DNA from: Tenacibaculum dicentrarchi
GTDB taxonomy: Bacteria > Bacteroidota > Bacteroidia > Flavobacteriales > Flavobacteriaceae
DNA: 64,000 nucleotides
Direction of reading: 5' to 3'
NCBI RefSeq assembly: GCF_900239345.1
Contig: NZ_OESZ01000001.1
Location: 1-64,000, forward strand
The notes below the pieces were generated by a model. The model saw nothing but the letters and a program-made list of their open reading frames with translations. It ran no database searches and had not been told where the DNA came from. Positions 1 to 7,261 of the stretch are shown in pieces (the first letter of the stretch is position 1; each line of letters starts with the position of its first letter). The position numbers and the translations under genes are program-made.

Positions 1-326
1 CTCAGTACCAGTGTGGGGGATAATCCTCTCAGACCCCCTACCTATCGTTGCCATGGTAAGCCGTTACCTTACCATCTAGCTAATAGGACGCATAGTCATC
101 TTGTACCCATAAATGTTTAATAGTGTCTCGATGCCGAGACACTACATTATGGAGTATTAATCTTCATTTCTAAAGGCTATCCTCCTGTACAAGGCAGATT
201 CTATACGCGTTACGCACCCGTTCGCCGGTCGTCATCTATGCAAGCATAATGTTACCCCTCGACTTGCATGTGTTAAGCCTGCCGCTAGCGTTCATCCTGA
301 GCCAGGATCAAACTCTTCATTGTATA
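1..326 (-). rRNA. rrs: 16S ribosomal RNA, 5' part (cut by window edge)
   Basis: Read on the minus strand, the segment begins near 326 with the universal 16S start (GAAGAGTTTGATCCTGGCTC, then the GATGAACGCTAGCGGCAGGC block) and runs to the CACTGGTACTGAG region of helix 12 at the window edge. About 326 nt are present; the rest of the gene and any 23S/5S lie outside. The sequence has Flavobacteriaceae character in the V1-V2 region. The mature 5' end is estimated from the family and not measured. Confidence 0.97.
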
Positions 327-558
327 TTTTAAATAATATTTAATGAATAAGTTTCAAAAGAATTTAACTTCGTTAGAAGTTGTGGTTATTCTACTCTTAT
401 TTACGCTGTCAATTTCAATATTTTCAATGAACCTGATTTGTTAAAATCAGAGATAAGTTAAACTTATCATTTTTTGTAGAAACGTTAGAATCGAACTAAC
501 TGACTTTAAATTGTCATTTCCAAATTTCTTTAATCGTTACGCTTTCTGAAAGCGGTTG
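327..558 (-). other. rRNA operon leader
   Basis: This is the transcribed leader between promoter P2 and the mature 16S 5' end. It contains two short inverted repeats (about 433-450, CTGATTT/AAATCAG; and 453-469, GATAAGTT/AACTTATC) that could form leader hairpins. The partner of a 16S processing stem would lie beyond the window. No ORF is credible here. Confidence 0.6.
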
Positions 559-590
559 CAAATATACATTCTTTTATTTGTTTTAAACAA
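559..590 (-). promoter_or_regulatory. rRNA promoter P2
   Basis: On the minus strand a TTG (588-590) is followed after 21 nt by TATATTTG (559-566), matching the Bacteroidota -33/-7 architecture (TTTG...TAnnTTTG). The initiation region continues as CAACCGC, which is repeated at P1. It lies about 230 nt upstream of the mature 16S end. Confidence 0.75.
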
Positions 591-692
591 GTAAAATTTA
601 ACTTATTTTTTACATTTTATTAAAATGATACTTAACGATATTTTAAGGAACAATTGTTAACTTTTAAACTTGCGTTTTGTTGTTAGCGGTTG

Positions 693-722
693 CAAATCTA
701 CGTCCTTTTATTGGACTGACAA
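693..722 (-). promoter_or_regulatory. rRNA promoter P1
   Basis: On the minus strand a TTG (720-722) is followed after 19 nt by TAGATTTG (693-700) and then CAACCGC, the same initiation sequence as P2 134 bp downstream. It is probably a tandem rRNA promoter. Its spacer shares the AATAAAAG segment with P2, which suggests that one arose by duplication of the other. Confidence 0.65.
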
Positions 723-972
723 GGGCTTTTATTTGTTTATTTTAAAAGTATTTTATTAATCACTGATTATCAAGAGATTGATTTGTGTGTTTTTTTTATC
801 TTTTATGTTTTATTGGTTTTAAAAAGTAGGATTCTGCTAAAATTAGCACGTATTAATATCTGAAATTATGGTTTTTTGGCCTGTGAAAAGTGGTTAAAAA
901 CCGCTTCGAATGTTTTGTTTTGCTATTTTAGTAATAGATTTTTATTTGTTTTTTTGATTTTAATACTGATAA

Positions 973-1022
973 AGTTCTCGATACTATTTTTTTGAAGGAA
1001 AAAAAATCACTCGAACTGACAG
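973..1022. repeat. REP-like element
   Basis: The element is bounded by AGTTCTCGATAC and CACTCGAACTGACA, partly inverted ends, around an inner stem of eight T and eight A separated by GAAGG. The end sequences resemble a repeat that I recall as frequent between genes in flavobacterial genomes; this is memory, not a search. A degenerate second set of ends (GCTCGAAATGATAGT ... AGTTCTCGA) appears at about 1116-1164. Confidence 0.5.
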
Positions 1023-1072
1023 TGGTGGTTTTTCGGAAATGGAGTTTCGTTTTGAATTATCCAAACAAAAAC

Positions 1073-1105
1073 AAACCTCACAGGTTTTAAAAACCTGTGA
1101 GGTTT
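1073..1105. repeat. Perfect palindrome AAACCTCACAGG type
   Basis: AAACCTCACAGGTTTT is followed by its complement after two A residues, giving a 33-bp near-perfect inverted repeat with no gene on either side. It could be a bidirectional terminator or a mobile palindromic unit. A similar core (AACCTCATCG...CGATGAGGTT) occurs at 38049-38080. Confidence 0.6.
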
Positions 1106-1177
1106 AAGTTTTACTGCTCGAAATGATAGTATAAACTTTAGCTAAATTATAGTTAAGTTCTCGAATTATTAAAAAAA

Positions 1178-1274
1178 GTACAAATGCCTAGCCCCGATTG
1201 ATGCTTTGTTTGAGCTCTTTTTTTGATTTTTCTTCAAAAAAAAGCGAGTGCGGAAAGCGGGTAATTGCTTCTAG
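1178..1274 (+). repeat. Structured RNA-like repeat, copy 1 (Flavo-1-like?)
   Basis: The segment GTACAAATGCCTAGCCCCG starts a ~97-nt unit ending with AAGCGAGTGCGGAAAGCGGG and TAATTGCTTC. A second copy lies at 24110-24210. Conserved flanks (CTAGCCCCGATTGA, TTTGAGCTC, GCGAGTGCGGAAAGCGGG) surround a central hairpin: here TTTTTTTGA pairs with TCAAAAAAA. The hairpin sequence differs in copy 2 but still pairs, as expected for a folded RNA. The size, host group and layout fit the Flavo-1 RNA motif, but that identification is from memory. Confidence 0.6.
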
Positions 1275-1288
1275 AAAAAAAATCAATA

Positions 1289-1320
1289 AAAAAACCCTCA
1301 ATTAGAATTGAGGGTTTTAA
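1289..1320 (-). terminator. Intrinsic terminator of the phosphate transporter gene
   Basis: AAAACCCTCAATT and AATTGAGGGTTTT form a perfect 13-bp stem with a three-base loop, flanked by A- and T-runs. It ends about 20 nt past the stop codon of the PiT gene on the minus strand and could act in both directions. Confidence 0.85.
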
Positions 1321-1340
1321 TGAATTTTAGTAAAAACTAA

Positions 1341-3590
1341 TTAACTATTTCTACTACTTATATGAAATTCTTCGTAGGTTTCTAACAAACTCATAAGCGC
1401 AGAAACTAAATCTTGTGTTTCTAATAAAACACTAAAGTATAATGTAGTGTTTTTAGGGCTTGTTTCGTCTGTTCTAATACGTGCTACTTGCTTTTCAATA
1501 GAATTAGATACGTCTTTTAATAACTGTTTCTTTTCATTAATAATTAATTCTAAATTATCAAAACTTCTATTGTCGAAAGTAGTACTAATATCGTCTAAAA
1601 GCTTTGAAAGTTTATCGTCAATATTCTTTAAATCAGCTAATTGCCCTGATTTTAAATTTTTATGATTATTATTAACGTGTTTAAAACTTGCTCTAGAAAT
1701 ATAACTAATAGATTGCGCAACATCTTGTAAATAACCTAATACTAAAATGTAGAATCTACTGGCTTGTACCGAAGTTTCATCTAATGATTTAATAAAGTAG
1801 AAAACACCATCTTTTAACCCGTCAATTTCATCGTTTAATTTGGCTACGTGCTTATCTGTTTTACGTAACTTGTTTAAATCGTGTTCCGCTAAATCATTTA
1901 CAACATTGGTATATAATTTATTTACACGACTTGCTACTCCTGCAATATGATCGGCACTTTCTTCAATTACTCCGTTAATGGTAATTAATTCTGCGCGTTC
2001 TATATGGATTTGCTTTTTTTCTTCTTTTGATTTTTTTCTGTGGATTAATGTGTTTCTTGTTATTAAAAATATTACTACTAATAATAATACAGGAATCATT
2101 ACCATACTCCAACTAATTAAATAAGCGATAATTCCTGCTGCTGCAAAAGCTATTATTGCAGTTAAAAACCATCCTCCTACTACATTAATTACACCCGCAA
2201 CTCTATATACTGCGCTTTCACGCCCCCAAGCTCTATCGGCTAAAGAAGTACCCATTGCTACCATAAATGTTACATAAGTTGTAGATAATGGTAATTTCAT
2301 TGAAGTTGCTATTGATATTAAAATACCTGCAACAATTAAATTTACTGCTGCTCTTACTAAATCAAAAGCAGGCATTTCGTATGTTTTATCTTTAGATAAA
2401 TCTATAACTGGTTTTTGAAATTTAGCATCGACAAAAGCAAGTGTTTTTGCTGGAAATACTTTACGAATACCAACGTTAATTAACATGGCTATTCTAACAA
2501 CAATTCTTGATAATGGATTTGGTTGAAATTTTTCATGCCCTTCTCCTTGCCTTGATAAATTAATACCTGTTTTTATAACGTCTTGTGCTTTACTAGAGGT
2601 CCATAAAGTAACAACCATAATCGCTCCAGCTACTAATAATAACCACACATTAGATGGTACTTTTTTTGCTAAAATACCCATTGAAAATGCGTCTGCAGAA
2701 ACTCCTGAAGCTTTCCAAGCATCATAAGAGTTTAATGCCGCAATTGGTACTCCAACAAAGTTTACTAAATCATTTCCTGAAAAAGCCATTGCTAATGAAA
2801 AAGTTCCTATACCAATAATTAGTTTTAAAATATTTATTTTAAACACACTAATTAAAAATTGAGAAATTAAACTCCACACTACAAAACTTCCAGATATAAT
2901 TAACAAGGTGTTTCCTTCTATAGAGCCCTTAATATCAGCGTACCAAGGTGTACCTTTCATTCCTTTTATAATGATAAAGTAAGTAATTGCTGTAATTGCA
3001 AAACCACCAAATAAAGCACTTATATATGTTTTTCTTTTTGCGAAGTTAAAGCTATATATTAATCTTGATATAAACTGAACTATTGCCCCCACAGAGAATG
3101 CTACTACTACCGAAAGTAGTATTCCTTGTATAATTTCTACTGCTTTTTTATGGTTAATGTAATTCCAAATATCGGCAAATGATTGTGAATCGTTTGCTGA
3201 AATTTTTAGTAATGATATACAAACAGCTGCTCCTAGTAATTCAAATACAATAGAAACCGTTGTAGATGTTGGCATCCCTAGGGAGTTAAAAATATCGAGT
3301 AATAAAACATCGGTAATCATCACCGCCATAAAAATAAACATGATGTCTTGAAACATAAACATGTTCGGATTAAAAATCCCTTTACGAGCAACTTCCATCA
3401 TACCACTCGAGGTTACGGCTCCAAAAAATACACCAACACTCGCAATTATCATAATATTACGAACCCGAATAGCTTTTGAACCAATTGCTGAGTTTAAAAA
3501 ATTTACAGCGTCATTACTCACACCTACTACTAAATCGATGATAGCTAAAATAGCTAGCCCGATTAACATCAAAATATATGGATCTCCCAT
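1341..3590 (-). CDS. PiT-family inorganic phosphate transporter with C-terminal PhoU-like domain
   Basis: The 749-residue inner-membrane protein imports phosphate with a coupling cation. The two PiT half-repeats are visible as GVSNDAVNFLNSAIGSKA near residue 23 and SGNDLVNFVGVP near 270, each followed by an STT motif (GMPTSTTVS near 105, LPLSTTYVTF near 435). About ten hydrophobic segments end near residue 520. Residues ~530-749 are soluble, helical and rich in charged residues, and look like a PhoU-type domain fused to the carrier, so the protein is much longer than a plain PiT (400-500 aa). The downstream terminator and own -7 element suggest a single-gene unit, but an O/P-type porin lies directly upstream in the same orientation, consistent with phosphate as substrate. 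The PhoU-like call rests on helical content and context. Confidence 0.9.
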   Translation of the reverse strand: MGDPYILMLIGLAILAIIDLVVGVSNDAVNFLNSAIGSKAIRVRNIMIIASVGVFFGAVTSSGMMEVARKGIFNPNMFMFQDIMFIFMAVMITDVLLLDIFNSLGMPTSTTVSIVFELLGAAVCISLLKISANDSQSFADIWNYINHKKAVEIIQGILLSVVVAFSVGAIVQFISRLIYSFNFAKRKTYISALFGGFAITAITYFIIIKGMKGTPWYADIKGSIEGNTLLIISGSFVVWSLISQFLISVFKINILKLIIGIGTFSLAMAFSGNDLVNFVGVPIAALNSYDAWKASGVSADAFSMGILAKKVPSNVWLLLVAGAIMVVTLWTSSKAQDVIKTGINLSRQGEGHEKFQPNPLSRIVVRIAMLINVGIRKVFPAKTLAFVDAKFQKPVIDLSKDKTYEMPAFDLVRAAVNLIVAGILISIATSMKLPLSTTYVTFMVAMGTSLADRAWGRESAVYRVAGVINVVGGWFLTAIIAFAAAGIIAYLISWSMVMIPVLLLVVIFLITRNTLIHRKKSKEEKKQIHIERAELITINGVIEESADHIAGVASRVNKLYTNVVNDLAEHDLNKLRKTDKHVAKLNDEIDGLKDGVFYFIKSLDETSVQASRFYILVLGYLQDVAQSISYISRASFKHVNNNHKNLKSGQLADLKNIDDKLSKLLDDISTTFDNRSFDNLELIINEKKQLLKDVSNSIEKQVARIRTDETSPKNTTLYFSVLLETQDLVSALMSLLETYEEFHISSRNS

Positions 3591-3611
3591 TTTTGGTTTT
3601 TATTTTTTTTG

Positions 3612-3619
3612 CAAAATTA
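3612..3619 (-). promoter_or_regulatory. Putative -7 element of the PiT gene
   Basis: TAATTTTG on the minus strand matches TAnnTTTG and lies 21 nt before the ATG of the phosphate transporter. No convincing -33 TTG is seen at the expected distance. Confidence 0.45.
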
Positions 3620-3661
3620 CAAACAGTACTATACTGCCTATGTTAGGTTTATGTTATTTTT

Positions 3662-4888
3662 TTAAAAGTGTATGTCTATTTGTAGGCGATACACTAGCTT
3701 ATTGCCACTATTAACTACGTCTAAATAACTGATATCTGTCTGTACCTTAAGCTTATGCCCTACCATATATTTTGATACGCCTAAGGTGTATTGATTCTCT
3801 AAATTTCTTTTGGTAACCTTATCTAAATCAATATTGGTGTAACGCCCAGATACTTCCCAATTTTTTGCTAATAAATAAGCTGCTTGTAAATTTAAACCAC
3901 TACCTATCTGAACAATAGATCCTGTTGAAGTTCCGTCAGAATTTCTTGCAATAGGGTTTTTAGCGTCTCTATAGGCATATTCACCCATAAAAGAAAATCC
4001 TCTATATTTAAACATTGCATCAATAAACAAGGTTGAAATATCCGTTTTATGATATATTCTGTCGGCTAATTTATGGTCTTTGCTATTATCAATATACATA
4101 TAAGCTCCTTGATTGCTTCTATTTTTAACGGCATTATTGTTAAAATCATAACTCGTACCAATAGCTAATTTTGGCGTTTCTTCTCTTTTTAAATCACTTC
4201 CTTTATAATCGCCTTTACTTTTAAAATTTCCGAAAGGTAAAAATTCTAAACGTGCCGTATATTGATGCCCTCCAATATTTCCAGTGGTAATGTTTCGTCC
4301 TTCTCCTTGTGCTATCGATAAAATTTCACGAACAACAAAAGTATCTGCTATTTTAAAATGATGCCTTAATTGCAACCCCATATCTCTATCGATATTAAAG
4401 CGCTTATTTAATAAAGACCTGTCTACTCCTTGAAGGTTTCCTGAAGAAACAATTCGCTCTCTATTTCCTGGTAATTTAGTTTGCCCTAGCCATAATTCAA
4501 AATTTTGATGAAAATTCCATTTTAAAACAGCATCTAAAATATACCGAGGCGCATTGTTTGTAAATACCGATGCACCACCAATATCTTTATTAGAAAGTCC
4601 TAACTCTACTTTATAGCTTAATTTTGGAGAAAATGCAAAACCATTAAATTTTAAACGGGCTCTTCTTATTAAAAATGAAGATTTTGGATTTGATAAACCA
4701 TTGGAATTTGAATGCCATTGTGCAGTTGTTAAAAACTGTACCCTTGCAGCAATATTCATTGACCAAGAGTTGTCATTTCCTTTTAAATTAAAGAGTCCTT
4801 TACCAAATTTAGGAGCATTTGATTCTTGTGTGTAGGCATGCGATAACACAAGCATACTTACAATTGTAAGTGCTATTTTGATGTTCAT
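3662..4888 (-). CDS. Phosphate-selective porin O/P family outer-membrane protein
   Basis: The 408-residue protein has an N-terminal signal peptide (hydrophobic to about residue 20, cut near HAYTQ) and then alternating amphipathic strands typical of an outer-membrane beta barrel, ending in an aromatic (…IDIHF), as barrel proteins do. The segment SSFLIRRARLKFNG near residue 70 and LWLGQTKLPGNRERIVSS near residue 155 are characteristic of the OprO/OprP family. It lies 71 bp upstream of the PiT transporter gene on the same strand, so the pair could move phosphate across both membranes. Anion specificity is inferred from family and neighbour; some relatives are polyphosphate porins. Confidence 0.85.
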   Translation of the reverse strand: MNIKIALTIVSMLVLSHAYTQESNAPKFGKGLFNLKGNDNSWSMNIAARVQFLTTAQWHSNSNGLSNPKSSFLIRRARLKFNGFAFSPKLSYKVELGLSNKDIGGASVFTNNAPRYILDAVLKWNFHQNFELWLGQTKLPGNRERIVSSGNLQGVDRSLLNKRFNIDRDMGLQLRHHFKIADTFVVREILSIAQGEGRNITTGNIGGHQYTARLEFLPFGNFKSKGDYKGSDLKREETPKLAIGTSYDFNNNAVKNRSNQGAYMYIDNSKDHKLADRIYHKTDISTLFIDAMFKYRGFSFMGEYAYRDAKNPIARNSDGTSTGSIVQIGSGLNLQAAYLLAKNWEVSGRYTNIDLDKVTKRNLENQYTLGVSKYMVGHKLKVQTDISYLDVVNSGNKLVYRLQIDIHF

Positions 4889-5228
4889 TAGTAAGTATTA
4901 ATTTTTGTCGCTGCAAATAACCACTACTAATGTTAACTTATCGTAAACACGGTGTTAAATAAAAAAACTGCCTTGATCAGAGGCAGCTAGCCTAATAAAA
5001 TAGTCGACAAAAACTAATATTTACCCAATGGCTTTATTTCTCATAATAAGAGGCACCAAAAATATTCCTTTAGCTACAATTTGGTATTAAGAGAGGTTTA
5101 CTAAATTGTTACTTATGCTTTAAATGTATTGTTAAATAGGTTCAGTTATTTTTATTATTACTGTAATTACTTAATAAAAAACACCCCTAAAACCCTTATT
5201 TTCGATGGCATTTTTTCTGATTTTGGGC
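4889..5228. other. 340-bp intergenic region
   Basis: Between the porin and the DUF5689 lipoprotein gene. It holds one clear terminator (4956-4987, minus strand) and AT-rich sequence. A 63-codon plus-strand ORF starting at 5129 runs into the antisense of the next gene and has no coding character. No TAnnTTTG element for the porin gene is convincing. Confidence 0.5.
4956..4987 (-). terminator. Intrinsic terminator after the TBDR-DUF5689 unit
   Basis: On the minus strand CTGCCT and AGGCAG pair across a loop and are followed by TTTTTTTATTT. It sits 240 nt past the stop of the DUF5689 gene and about 70 nt before the porin start, so it separates the two units. Confidence 0.7.
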
Positions 5229-7223
5229 TTATTTTTTTCCTACGGATGAAAAATCATCTTGCTCTTTTACTTCCCATTGAGAATTATCGGCAGTTGTGCC
5301 AGCGCTTGCATCCCAAGTAATACTCCCTTTAACCACGCTCGATTTTCTAATTAAAGTATGATTTTGAGTCGCATTTTCAATACCTGCAACCGCCCAACCT
5401 TTGCCAGGATCTTCTCCTAATAAACCGATTACATCTATAACAGTATCGTTGTTTTTTAAAACAAGCGCATCATCACCATTAAAAGAAGCTACCGATGAGC
5501 TACTAGTTCCATTGTTTTTAATAACATCTGAAGCTCTCGAATTATAGATTACCAATACGCCACCTTTCGTTAAAACAACATTTACCAAACTACTTAATGC
5601 TAAAATTTTAGGCTTATCTGTTGATCCATTAATATGTAATTCTACCGTATAATTAGACAGGTCTATATCGATATTTGTGCCGTTATAAATTTCAATATAC
5701 TTGTTATTACTTGACCCTTCGGCATATTCTGAGAAGAATAAATCGCCCGTTGGTACCGGATTAATTGGCGGAGGAATAACCACAGGCGTACATCCGTAAG
5801 TTTCAGTAAAATTCACATCCAATTCATCTCTAATATATAATTTAACACCATTATTTTGGGTTATTATTCCTGTAATAGCCCCTTTTTTAGTGCTGACTAA
5901 ATTATTAGCAAACACTGCTTCTTTTTCTACGGATAAAAGCGCTAATTCATTTTCACAATTAGTAGTTAGCATGTTTTCACCTTGATAATTTTTAGTAATA
6001 TCTTTAAACTGAACATCTTCAATTTTAACCAACTTGCTTTGATAAACACCCGATAAAGCCTCTTCAAAAGTAATAATTTCGGGCGTTGGTAATGTGCCTG
6101 GTTGTGAGCTTATTATATTTGAATTTTCAACATTTAAAGTAAGTACGCCATTTGGATTGGTTAATTTTAATCCGCCGATGGCTATTTCTAGTTCATCGCC
6201 TATATTTAAAGTAGGAATATCAGTAAAGTTTAATGAAATTCCTGCGGAAGCATCTTGTGCAAAAGCATTTTTAGTTGAAATATTGCCTTTAGAAGCATCC
6301 GAAGTTATACTTATTTTTAGTTTTAAATTATCAGAAATTACGGTTTCTTCTTCTTTAAAAAAAGCTTTTATCGTAGCAACATCAGCAAGTGTAGGATTAT
6401 TAAAACAGCCATATTCTTCTGTAAAATTAACATCCGAAGTATTTCTAATCGTTAGTATTTTTTCGCTTTCTAACATGGTAAAAATCCCTGTAATACTTCC
6501 TTTTTTATCAGGAATTAATAATCCTTTAAAATCTGAAAAAATACTATTTCTGAAAATTATTTTTTGCAATGAGTCACAGGAAATTAATGTTCTATCAATT
6601 GAATAATCGACACTTCCTGCTTTTGGCCAGGCATATTGTAAACCTTTTGTTTCGGCTTGTATTTTATTAATTTTGATTAAAATATTTTGATGTTTTTCAT
6701 TTAATTCATTTATTTTCAAAAGAACAGGCGTAATTTTTGCAATTTCAGCGCCTCTGTCTATAAAACGAACATAATCGTTTACCCCAATTCTGTCAATGCC
6801 GTTCCCGAAGCTATTTCGAACACCTATTTGATAACTTCCATCTTTACTTTTACTTAAAAATAAACCTTTTAGTTTGATAAAAATTTTACGCCCAACAGCA
6901 TAGCGCTCATGTAAATTGGTCGCGTTAATTTTCATTTCAACACCAATTGTTGGGTTTTCAGGTGCATCTTGAATAAAGATAGATTTAAAAAAATTTCCTG
7001 CCCTATCACTAGAAACCACATAGCCCGATGTTGTTAGTTCTTCTTTAATTTCAACCAAACTCCCTTGATATAAACTAGCAATTTGCGTTAATGATTTTAA
7101 ATTTTCGTATTCTTTTTCCACTGATAAAGTTGGAAGTGAAAAATCGTCATCTCCTACGCAAGAAGAAAAAGGCACTACTATAAAAATGATAAAAACCAGG
7201 ATACTTAGCTTAACTATTTTCAT
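5229..7223 (-). CDS. DUF5689 and lamin-tail-domain lipoprotein
   Basis: The 664-residue protein begins with a hydrophobic segment and a lipobox-like PFSSC, so it is probably a surface or periplasmic lipoprotein. Residues ~40-260 form a DUF5689-type module (…YENLKSLTQIASLYQG…, TSGYVVSSDRAGNFFKSIFIQD). A second, similar module occupies ~270-480; the phrases LTIRNTSDVNFTEEYGC and LYIRDELDVNFTETYGC show the internal repeat. Residues ~495-664 match a lamin-tail domain (LFFSEYAEGSSNNKYIEIYN, GDDALVLKNNDTVIDVIG). Such domains often accompany secreted nucleases. It follows the TonB-dependent receptor gene by 38 bp and is probably co-transcribed, so it may present a ligand to that receptor. The ligand is inferred to be nucleic-acid derived because of the nearby endonuclease/exonuclease/phosphatase gene. 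Confidence 0.8.
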   Translation of the reverse strand: MKIVKLSILVFIIFIVVPFSSCVGDDDFSLPTLSVEKEYENLKSLTQIASLYQGSLVEIKEELTTSGYVVSSDRAGNFFKSIFIQDAPENPTIGVEMKINATNLHERYAVGRKIFIKLKGLFLSKSKDGSYQIGVRNSFGNGIDRIGVNDYVRFIDRGAEIAKITPVLLKINELNEKHQNILIKINKIQAETKGLQYAWPKAGSVDYSIDRTLISCDSLQKIIFRNSIFSDFKGLLIPDKKGSITGIFTMLESEKILTIRNTSDVNFTEEYGCFNNPTLADVATIKAFFKEEETVISDNLKLKISITSDASKGNISTKNAFAQDASAGISLNFTDIPTLNIGDELEIAIGGLKLTNPNGVLTLNVENSNIISSQPGTLPTPEIITFEEALSGVYQSKLVKIEDVQFKDITKNYQGENMLTTNCENELALLSVEKEAVFANNLVSTKKGAITGIITQNNGVKLYIRDELDVNFTETYGCTPVVIPPPINPVPTGDLFFSEYAEGSSNNKYIEIYNGTNIDIDLSNYTVELHINGSTDKPKILALSSLVNVVLTKGGVLVIYNSRASDVIKNNGTSSSSVASFNGDDALVLKNNDTVIDVIGLLGEDPGKGWAVAGIENATQNHTLIRKSSVVKGSITWDASAGTTADNSQWEVKEQDDFSSVGKK

Positions 7224-7261
7224 TTTTGATGTTTTAATTTTTTGAATTTTTAGAAGTATTT

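Larger units (their letters stand above)
730..1288. other. Gene-free, repeat-rich intergenic region
   Basis: About 560 bp between the rRNA promoters and the terminator of the phosphate transporter gene. No ORF with coding character is seen on either strand. It holds three different repeat-type elements, listed separately: a REP-like element (973-1022), a perfect palindrome (1073-1105) and a structured RNA-like repeat (1178-1274). The remainder is AT-rich with no pattern I can name. Confidence 0.6.

Noticed and set aside
5129..5320. 63-codon plus-strand frame before the DUF5689 gene
   Set aside because: Its second half lies antisense to the 3' end of the lipoprotein gene, the sequence has no protein-like pattern, and no -7 element lies before it.
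6094..6606. 170-codon open frame on the plus strand
   Set aside because: Antisense to the DUF5689 lipoprotein gene, which reads through with two recognisable repeated modules; the frame is a by-product of AT-rich codons.
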